Of a DNA stretch of 5,779 nucleotides, positions 1 to 5,163 are shown piece by piece; position 1 is the first letter of the stretch, and each line of letters begins with the position of its first letter. The notes beneath the pieces were generated by a model, which worked only from the letters and a program-made list of their open reading frames with translations, was not told the origin of the DNA and ran no database searches. The position numbers and the translations under genes were made by a program. This DNA is from Desulfobacterales bacterium (lineage in GTDB: Bacteria; Desulfobacterota; Desulfobacteria; Desulfobacterales; UBA2174_A): NCBI GenBank assembly GCA_025454075.1, contig JALOPD010000242.1:1-5779 (forward strand), written 5' to 3'.

Positions 1-1273
1 CCGCCAGCATCCGTTCGTCCGCGCGCCTCGGGCCTATGATCTGCAGGCCGAGCGGCAGGCCGGTCGGACCGCGCCCGGCAGGGATCGTGACGGCGGGAAC
101 CCCGCAGAGCGACCAGATCGTGCAGAAGGCCGGGTCACCGGTCTGAGTCAAGTCGGCGGGCGCCTCCCCGCGGGCGGACGGGGTGAAGACGCCGTCAAAG
201 CCGCCCAGAAAGGCATCCAGCTCCTTTGTGAATTGATCTTTTCTCTCCAGCGCCCGGGCCAGGTCGGCGTCCGAAATGCCTCGGCCCTCGTCGATGAGGG
301 CGTTCAACCGCAGGCTGAGCCTCGCGCGGTCCCTGCGCTGCAGCTCCGCGAACACCCGCGCCCCCTCGCCATACATGACGGTTCGATGGACGGCGTGGGC
401 GTCGTTGAACGAGGGCGGCAACTCCAGTTCCTCGACCCGTGCGCCGACCAAGCGCAGACGCGCCACCATTTTCAGAAAATGCTCCTGGCCATAGGACTCC
501 GCCAGATGCCAGACCGGCGAGCGCACGGCCGCCAGCCGCGGCGGCTGCACCATGACGGGCACGTCGCAGCCTATCCCGGCTTCCGGTTCCGCAAGCGCTG
601 CCGCCAGGCAGGCGGCGTCCACGACGCTGCGGGTGAACACGCCCGGCTGGTCCAGACTCGGGCTGAAGGGGTGCACGCCGCTGAGCGCGATGAAGCCCGA
701 CGTCGGTTTGTATCCCACGACGCCGCAGAACGCCGCAGGTCGGATCATCGAGCCGTTCGTCTGGGTGCCGACCGCTCCCGGCAGAAACCCCATGGCGACC
801 GCCGCCGCCGATCCGCTCGAGGATCCGCCGGGCGTGTGGGCCGGATTCCAGGGGTTGCGGGTCTTGCCCGGGGTAAAATAGGCGAATTCGGTGGTAACGG
901 TCTTTCCCAGCACGAAGGCGCCGGCGGCCTCGGCACGCAGGACCAGCTCCGCCGATCGGGCCGGCACGTGGCCGGCATAGATCGGCGAGCCCATGGTGGT
1001 GGGGATGTCCCGGGTGGCGATGATGTCCTTGATGCCGAGGGGAACGCCGTGAAGGGTGCCCGGCTTTTCTCCGGACTTCAATTGGCGGTCGGCCCGCCGC
1101 GCGAGATCCAGAGCCCGCTGGGGATCCATCCATTGGAAGGCCTGCACGGTGTCTTCATGCCGTTCGATGCGTTCGAGCAGCGCCCGGGTCAGCTCCTCGC
1201 TGCTGAGTTCGCCCTGGCGGATGGCGTGGGCGGCATCACGGAGCCCCATGCAATGGAGGGGTTTCGTACTCAT
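1..1273 (-). CDS. Amidase-signature family amidohydrolase (C-terminus cut by window edge)
   Basis: Predicted cytoplasmic enzyme that hydrolyses a carboxamide (or transfers its ammonia), of the amidase-signature family. I read 424 uninterrupted codons from ATG at 1273 to the left edge; family members are usually about 450-500 residues, so only the tail is missing. All three catalytic residues are visible: Lys82 in GVPLGIKDI, Ser151 in PGGSSSGSAAA (cis-Ser) and Ser175 in GTQTNGSMIRPAAFCG (nucleophile). The 24-residue Ser-Ser spacing is the same as in known members such as FAAH. GYKPTSG and the late GVPAVTIPAG and GLPLGLQIIGP stretches are also typical. No signal peptide. The start is supported by an AGGAG seven bases upstream. 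It lies 285 bp after the dehydrogenase, behind a probable terminator and a REP pair, so it probably has its own promoter, which I could not identify. Substrate unknown. GatA is less likely: no gatB or gatC is visible, although the downstream side is cut off. Confidence 0.93.
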   Translation of the reverse strand, partial: MSTKPLHCMGLRDAAHAIRQGELSSEELTRALLERIERHEDTVQAFQWMDPQRALDLARRADRQLKSGEKPGTLHGVPLGIKDIIATRDIPTTMGSPIYAGHVPARSAELVLRAEAAGAFVLGKTVTTEFAYFTPGKTRNPWNPAHTPGGSSSGSAAAVAMGFLPGAVGTQTNGSMIRPAAFCGVVGYKPTSGFIALSGVHPFSPSLDQPGVFTRSVVDAACLAAALAEPEAGIGCDVPVMVQPPRLAAVRSPVWHLAESYGQEHFLKMVARLRLVGARVEELELPPSFNDAHAVHRTVMYGEGARVFAELQRRDRARLSLRLNALIDEGRGISDADLARALERKDQFTKELDAFLGGFDGVFTPSARGEAPADLTQTGDPAFCTIWSLCGVPAVTIPAGRGPTGLPLGLQIIGPRRADERMLA

Positions 1274-1280
1274 GGCAATT

Positions 1281-1285
1281 CTCCT
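1281..1285 (-). promoter_or_regulatory. Ribosome binding site of the amidase
   Basis: The minus strand reads AGGAG followed by seven bases and then ATG at 1273. It fixes the amidase start, with the conserved-looking N-terminus MSTKPLHCMGLRDAAHAI. The REP-like element begins 16 bases further upstream, so a hairpin in the leader RNA could sit close to the ribosome entry site; any effect on translation is inference. Confidence 0.7.
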
Positions 1286-1301
1286 ACCGAAGGTTCTTTT
1301 C

Positions 1302-1379
1302 GTGGGAGTGGCTTTCCAGCCACGATCCTAAGTTCGAGGTTACTCGCCGGTCCGATCGCGGCTGGAAAGCCGCTCCCAC
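1302..1379. repeat. REPIN-like inverted pair of REP sequences
   Basis: Two 26-base arms (1302-1327 and 1354-1379) are reverse complements at 24 of 26 positions, separated by 26 bases. Each arm starts with the head GTGGGAG and continues into a small palindrome with a 5-bp stem: TGGCT-TTCC-AGCCA on the left, CGGCT-TTCC-AGCCG on the right arm read on the opposite strand. The only two differences between the arms are the two partners of one stem base pair (T-A versus C-G), so pairing is kept. This head-plus-palindrome layout, in inverted pairs between genes, is that of REP/REPIN elements of Pseudomonadota, which are thought to be moved by RAYT (REP-associated tyrosine) transposases encoded elsewhere. 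No such transposase lies in the window. No T-tract follows on either strand, so it is not a classic intrinsic terminator. Confidence 0.8.
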
Positions 1380-1433
1380 ATAAAAAAATCAAATTCACCG
1401 AAGCCTCTGACTTAGAAGGCTGCCGGGTCCTGG

Positions 1434-1454
1434 AAAAACGGCGCCCCAGGCCGT
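1434..1454 (-). terminator. Probable intrinsic terminator of the TRAP-dehydrogenase operon
   Basis: On the minus strand this arm alone forms ACGGC, a seven-base loop and GCCGT, and runs straight into five T. It lies about 105 bases after the dehydrogenase stop. Pairing with the distal arm at 1538-1558 would make a much longer stem ending at the same T-tract. The short local stem (5 bp) is modest, so the call rests mainly on the long palindrome plus the T-tract. Confidence 0.55.
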
Positions 1455-1537
1455 CAGCCCAGGCGCGCGGCCTCTTGGAAAGCGCAGCATATCGTAAGAT
1501 ATGTGAGCATTTACAAGAGGTCGTGCAACGCCGGATC

Positions 1538-1558
1538 ACGGCCTGCGGCGCCGTTTTT
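1538..1558 (+). terminator. Terminator-like hairpin facing the dehydrogenase (plus strand)
   Basis: Mirror of the other arm: on the plus strand ACGGC, seven bases, GCCGT and five T. No plus-strand gene is seen in the window, so this would serve to stop antisense transcription coming from the amidase side, or it may simply be the other half of a symmetric bidirectional terminator. Confidence 0.4.
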
Positions 1559-2521
1559 CTATGGGTTGAGGAGATTGGGCGGCTTCCCCGTGGTGAGCGC
1601 CGCCACCAGGTTCTGGGCGGCCAGCATCGCCATGGCGTGACGCGTGGCTTCCGATGAGCTGGCGATATGCGGCGTCAGGACCACGTTCTGCATGGTTAGA
1701 AACTCCGGGTTCAGCGCCGGTTCGTTTTCGAAAACGTCCAGGCCGGCACCGGCCAGCCGGCCGCTTTTCAAGGCCGCCGCCAGGGCGGCGTCGTCCACCA
1801 CGCCACCGCGCGAGGCGTGGATGAGGATGGCGGAGGGTTTCATCTTGGCGAGCTGCGGCGCCGCCACCACGTGGTGGGTCGAGGGGGCATAGGGCACGTG
1901 GATGGTCAGGATGTCGGCGCGGGCCAGGAGCTCGTCCATGCTCACGTAGGTGGCGTTGCAGGAACGCTCCGTCGCCGCATCGGCCGGCTGGGTGTCGTGG
2001 TACAGGACCGTCATGTCGAAGCCCAGCGCCCGGCGCGCCACCCGTCTTCCGATGCGGCCGAAGCCCAGGATGCCCAGGGTGGCGTGATGCACGTCCTTGC
2101 CCAGGAACTGCTTGAGATACCAGCCCTTCCACTGCCCGGCCCGTACGTGCGCGTCGGATTCCACGACTCTACGGGCCGTAGACAGGATCAGCGCCCAGGT
2201 GAAGTCCGCCGTGCTGTCGTCCAGAACGCCGGGCGTGTTCGTGGCCATGACGCCGGCCTTGGAACACGCGCTCAGATCGATGTTGTTGAAGCCGACGGCG
2301 ATGTTGCACACCGCTTTGAGCTTGGGGCAGGTGGAGAGAAGGTTGGCATCGACCCGGTCCACCAGCGTGGTCATGGCCCCGATCTTGTCCGCCAAGTTTT
2401 TGGATAGCGTCTCGGCATCCATGGGCGTGTCCGCCTGGTTGTCGGTCACTTCGAAGTGCTGGCGCAGATAATCCAGCACGTCGTCGAAAATTTCGCGTGT
2501 CACTAATACGTTCGGTTTCAT
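1559..2521 (-). CDS. D-isomer-specific 2-hydroxyacid dehydrogenase, probably NAD(H)-dependent
   Basis: Cytoplasmic oxidoreductase that interconverts a 2-oxo acid and the D-2-hydroxy acid (the family holds glyoxylate/hydroxypyruvate reductases, D-lactate and phosphoglycerate dehydrogenases). The protein has 320 residues, normal for the family. The catalytic domain is split around a central Rossmann domain with the dinucleotide loop GILGFGRIG (about 150-158). Asp176 in VLYHDTQP, at the end of the second strand, favours NAD over NADP. The catalytic set is Arg238 (SRGGVVDD), Glu267 (DVFENEP) and His285 (TPHIASS). His235 stands where most relatives have Asn in the IN-x-x-RG motif. The start MKPNVLVTREIFDD was chosen over an in-frame ATG 26 codons upstream because that extension runs into dctM and looks out of frame (Cys/Arg rich). 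It begins 7 nt after dctM and is probably co-transcribed with the transporter, which suggests that it acts on the imported acid or a product of it. Substrate not determined. Confidence 0.93.
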   Translation of the reverse strand: MKPNVLVTREIFDDVLDYLRQHFEVTDNQADTPMDAETLSKNLADKIGAMTTLVDRVDANLLSTCPKLKAVCNIAVGFNNIDLSACSKAGVMATNTPGVLDDSTADFTWALILSTARRVVESDAHVRAGQWKGWYLKQFLGKDVHHATLGILGFGRIGRRVARRALGFDMTVLYHDTQPADAATERSCNATYVSMDELLARADILTIHVPYAPSTHHVVAAPQLAKMKPSAILIHASRGGVVDDAALAAALKSGRLAGAGLDVFENEPALNPEFLTMQNVVLTPHIASSSEATRHAMAMLAAQNLVAALTTGKPPNLLNP

Positions 2522-2528
2522 CGTTTCT

Positions 2529-4463
2529 TTATCCTTGGTAGACCAACGACGGCAGCCACAGCCCGATCTGCGGGAACAGGTACAGCAGGAGCAGCGCAAG
2601 CACCTGGATCGCCATATACGGCATCATCCCCATGAAAATCTGGTTCAGGGAAACATGCGGCGGCGCCACGCCTTTCAGATAAAAGGCGGCCATGGCCACC
2701 GGCGGCGACAGGAAGGCCGTCTGCAGGTTGAGCGCCACCAATAGCCCGAAGAAAAGCGGGTCGATGTTGAAGTGCGCGAGCAGCGGGATGAAAATCGGCA
2801 TGAAGATGACGATGATCTCGGTCCACTCCAGGGGCCAGCCCAGCAGGAATATGATGACCTGGGCCAGTAGCATGAACTGGATCGGCGTCATGTCGAGCGA
2901 CTTGACCCAGGCGTTGATGATCTCCTGCCCCCCGAGCAGCGCGAAAGCGGCGGCGAAAATGGCCGAACCGACGAACAGCCAGCACACCATGGCGCTGGTC
3001 TTGGCGCACAGGAAGACCGACTCCTTGACGCGGGTGAAGGTGAGCTGCCGGTAGGCGGCCGCCAGCACGAACCCTCCGAACGAGCCCATCGCCGCCGCTT
3101 CGGTCGGTGTGGCCAGGCCGACAACGATGGAGCCGAGCACCCCGAGGATCAGGAGTGCCAGCGGAAAGAACGAGCTCAGCAGCATCTTGAAGATTTCGAG
3201 CCGGACGAAAGTGAATATCGCGTAGAAGACGGCGAGGCCCACCGCGACGATGCTGAGCGTGACCCAGTAAGCAGTGGGAACGGGTTTGCGCTCTCCTTTC
3301 GCAACCTCCGCTGCGTTTGGCTGGCCCGCCTCCACCGCAGTGGACGCTTTCGGGGTTTCGGAAACAGCTCCGGCCGCAGGCGGAGCCTCCTGCTCGCCCT
3401 CGACCGGGGGCTCCTGCAAACCGCCGGCTTCCTCTTCCGGCTCCTCCAGGCCCTCGGCCTTCTCCTCCTGCGCCGCGAACCCCATCTCCTGCAACTCACT
3501 CGGCACCACGTAGTCCGGCGCAGTCAGGGCGAGATAGATCGAACCCATCAACAGGGCAGCCGCCAGCGCCGGCAACAGTGCAATAACCAGGTGGTTGACC
3601 AGGGTTCGCAGCGGAACCTCGGCGTTGCGCTTGCCCTTAAGCGCAGCAATCAGCCCGGCCATGACGTTGCGGCGGGTCCTGGAGATGATCTCCGCGAACC
3701 GCGGCAGGTCCACGCGCTGGTCCTCATCGGACAGCGGCGGCGCAATGCCCGGCCGGAGCTTCGCATTGACGGTGATCCATAAAACGTAGAGCGTCGCCAG
3801 CATGATGCCGGGAAAGAAGGCCCCGGCGTAGAGCTGCACCACCGACACACCGGCGGTGGCGCCGTAAAGGATCAGGAGCACCGACGGCGGGATCAGGATG
3901 CCGAGCGTGCCGCCGGCAGTCACCGCGCCCGCCGCCAGCCGGATGTTGTAACCGGCCTTGAGCATGGCCGGGAAGGCGAGCAGGCCCATCAGGGTGACTA
4001 CCGCACCGATGATGCCCGTGGCGGTAGCGAAAACCGCACAGGTCACGACCGTCGCAACCGCGAGCGATCCCGGAATGCGCGACGTCGCCAGGTGCAGGCT
4101 CTTGAAAAGGCGTTCGATCAGGTTGGCGCGCTCGACCAGGTAGCCCATAAAGACGAAGAGAGGCACCGAGATCAGCACGTCGTTGTTCATGACCGCGTAG
4201 GCGCGCTGCACCATCAGGTCGAGCGTACGGGTCACCGCCGTCGAGGGGTCTGTGCTGGAGTAGAAGAAAAAGGTGAACATCGTGCCCATGCCCATCAGCG
4301 TGAATGCCGTGGGGAACCCCAACATGATCGCGATCACGATCATGGCGAGCATCAGCAGGCCCAAGTGACCGTTGGTCATCTGCGACGGCGGCGGCATCAT
4401 CCAAAACACCCCGATCACCACCAAAGCCATGATCGAGAGCCCGAACCAGACTTCCTTTCTCAT
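2529..4463 (-). CDS. dctM: TRAP transporter large permease (DctM type) with an extra two-helix acidic insertion
   Basis: Inner-membrane ion-coupled subunit that carries the solute across the membrane using an ion gradient (Na+ in characterised TRAP systems), together with DctQ and the periplasmic DctP. Motifs of the family are clear: GGTLGILIPPSVLLILYG (about 184-201), GLATPTEAAAMG (449-460) and LSPPVAMAAFYL (585-596), which are the paired helical-hairpin regions of the two halves. Length is 644 residues; ordinary DctM proteins have about 425-450. The excess lies between the halves, roughly residues 234-424. It comprises a basic loop (234-289), a hydrophobic segment (about 290-313), a Glu/Pro/Ala-rich loop (about 317-396) and a second hydrophobic segment (about 398-420). 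It overlaps dctQ by 4 nt (ATGA), with GGGAG seven bases before its ATG. By overall resemblance it fits the FcbT3 (mannitol/chloroaromatic) group; the substrate is unknown. Confidence 0.95.
   Translation of the reverse strand: MRKEVWFGLSIMALVVIGVFWMMPPPSQMTNGHLGLLMLAMIVIAIMLGFPTAFTLMGMGTMFTFFFYSSTDPSTAVTRTLDLMVQRAYAVMNNDVLISVPLFVFMGYLVERANLIERLFKSLHLATSRIPGSLAVATVVTCAVFATATGIIGAVVTLMGLLAFPAMLKAGYNIRLAAGAVTAGGTLGILIPPSVLLILYGATAGVSVVQLYAGAFFPGIMLATLYVLWITVNAKLRPGIAPPLSDEDQRVDLPRFAEIISRTRRNVMAGLIAALKGKRNAEVPLRTLVNHLVIALLPALAAALLMGSIYLALTAPDYVVPSELQEMGFAAQEEKAEGLEEPEEEAGGLQEPPVEGEQEAPPAAGAVSETPKASTAVEAGQPNAAEVAKGERKPVPTAYWVTLSIVAVGLAVFYAIFTFVRLEIFKMLLSSFFPLALLILGVLGSIVVGLATPTEAAAMGSFGGFVLAAAYRQLTFTRVKESVFLCAKTSAMVCWLFVGSAIFAAAFALLGGQEIINAWVKSLDMTPIQFMLLAQVIIFLLGWPLEWTEIIVIFMPIFIPLLAHFNIDPLFFGLLVALNLQTAFLSPPVAMAAFYLKGVAPPHVSLNQIFMGMMPYMAIQVLALLLLYLFPQIGLWLPSLVYQG
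2532..2536 (-). promoter_or_regulatory. Ribosome binding site deciding the dehydrogenase start
   Basis: AAGGA on the minus strand lies ten bases before the ATG at 2521 and overlaps the last bases of dctM. The spacing is slightly long, but the site fits the 320-residue reading rather than the longer in-frame one, and implies translational coupling to dctM. Confidence 0.55.
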
Positions 4464-5086
4464 GCGCCGCCTCCCTTCCTGGCCGTCACGTATTCATCGA
4501 GCTTGGCGATGTCCTCGTCTTTGACCTTGACCATTTCCTTGAGCTTGTCGACATCGACCTCCTCGACATCCTCCTGGCGCGAGGGCCATTTTCCGTGTTT
4601 AAGGCAGAGGACGCAGCGGATCATTTCGACGATGCCCTGCACCAGAATGAAGGCGCCGGCGACTGGAATGACGGTCTTGAACGGGTAGATCGGCGGGCCT
4701 TCCGAGGTGATGCTCGATCGCTCCCAGATCGCCCAGGATTCGGCGGCATATGTATAGCCGGCCCAGCACAGGGCGACCACCCCGGGGAGGAAAAAGACGA
4801 AGTACAACGTCAAATCCAGGCCGGCCTGCAGCCGAGGCGGGAAGAAGCCGTAAAGCACGTCCCCGCGCACGTGGCTATTCTTGGACAGGGCGTAGGCGCC
4901 CGACATCATGAACAGAGTGCCGTACATCTGGAGCATCATATCGAAGGCATAGGCATGCGGGGAATCCAGTGCGTAACGTGAGAAGATTTCGTAAGTGATG
5001 AGGAAGGTGAGCGACACGATGAGCCAGGAAAACACCTTGCCCACAAACGTGCTGATCTTGTCGATGGTGAGCAGTAGTTTCTGCAT
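4460..5086 (-). CDS. dctQ: TRAP transporter small permease (DctQ type)
   Basis: Small integral-membrane partner of DctM; in known TRAP systems it stabilises the large subunit and helps present a docking face to the binding protein. The protein has 208 residues with four hydrophobic segments at about 14-32, 48-66, 90-112 and 137-157. Family marks are SRYALDSPHAYAFD (36-49) and the Arg-containing NSHVRGDVLY (70-79). The region WERSSITSEGPPIYPFK (121-137) resembles the FcbT2 subgroup. Residues 168-208 form a long, highly charged tail rich in Asp, Glu and Lys with regularly spaced Val, Leu, Met and Ile, probably an amphipathic cytoplasmic helix. AGGA lies six bases before the ATG. The stop overlaps the dctM start (ATGA), implying coupled translation. 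It is separated from dctP by 77 bp that hold a strong hairpin. Confidence 0.93.
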   Translation of the reverse strand: MQKLLLTIDKISTFVGKVFSWLIVSLTFLITYEIFSRYALDSPHAYAFDMMLQMYGTLFMMSGAYALSKNSHVRGDVLYGFFPPRLQAGLDLTLYFVFFLPGVVALCWAGYTYAAESWAIWERSSITSEGPPIYPFKTVIPVAGAFILVQGIVEMIRCVLCLKHGKWPSRQEDVEEVDVDKLKEMVKVKDEDIAKLDEYVTARKGGGA

Positions 5087-5103
5087 GGTCGATCCTAATC
5101 AGA

Positions 5104-5144
5104 AATCAGCCACCCGGACGCCGGAGGCGGCCGGGTGGCTGATT
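5104..5144 (-). terminator. Intercistronic hairpin between dctP and dctQ (probable attenuator or mRNA stabiliser)
   Basis: Arms 5104-5117 and 5131-5144 are perfectly complementary over 14 bp. A mismatch (5118/5130) is followed by four more pairs and a three-base loop. On the minus strand it begins 19 nt after the dctP stop and runs into ATTTCTGATTA, a T-rich but interrupted tract, so termination would be partial. In operons that encode binding-protein transporters such hairpins commonly either terminate part of the transcripts or protect the upstream message from 3' exonucleases, giving more binding protein than permease. The dctQ ribosome site follows directly, at 5093-5096. Confidence 0.7.
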
Positions 5145-5163
5145 GGCGATACGGTGAAGTGCT

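Larger units (their letters stand above)
1434..1558. repeat. 125-bp imperfect palindrome with A5/T5 ends
   Basis: The outer arms 1434-1454 and 1538-1558 are reverse complements at 20 of 21 positions (only 1446/1546 mismatched), running from AAAAACGGCGCC on one end to GGCGCCGTTTTT on the other. Further in, 1465-1477 can pair with 1514-1526 (13 pairs, two of them G-U in RNA of the plus strand), and the centre is CATATC-GTAA-GATATG (1488-1503). The whole stretch can thus fold into one long, interrupted hairpin. Its right end abuts the dehydrogenase stop codon (1559-1561) with no base between. The likely role is bidirectional transcription termination; a small non-autonomous mobile or REP-type element, or a structured RNA, are alternatives. 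No coding capacity of note. Confidence 0.7.

Noticed and set aside
1..1273. Identification of the amidase as GatA of the tRNA amidotransferase
   Set aside because: No gatB or gatC is seen and the motif reads GGSSSGS rather than the usual GGSSGGS. The neighbourhood is catabolic, so a general amidase is the safer name.
1302..1379. REP-like pair as an intrinsic terminator
   Set aside because: Neither strand has a T-tract directly after the hairpin; the T-run at 1382-1388 (minus strand) precedes the structure instead of following it.
1380..1433. Promoter for the amidase around the T-rich run (TTGATT and TATGTG on the minus strand)
   Set aside because: The two hexamer-like sequences are too close together for a sigma-70 promoter and nothing else supports it.
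233..1657. 474-codon open frame on the plus strand opposite the amidase, running through the intergenic gap
   Set aside because: The minus strand here encodes an amidase with all catalytic motifs. The plus-strand product is Arg/Gly/His-rich with no recognisable domain and crosses both palindromic elements, as expected for a stop-poor shadow frame in GC-rich DNA.
2522..2599. 26-codon N-terminal extension of the dehydrogenase from an upstream in-frame ATG
   Set aside because: The extension overlaps the end of dctM in another frame, is Cys/Arg-rich and unlike any dehydrogenase N-terminus. A ribosome site precedes the shorter start at 2521.
3724..4404. 226-codon alternative frame on the minus strand inside dctM
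   Set aside because: It has a His/Arg/Asp-rich composition with no membrane segments or motifs, while the overlapping dctM frame has clear family motifs throughout.
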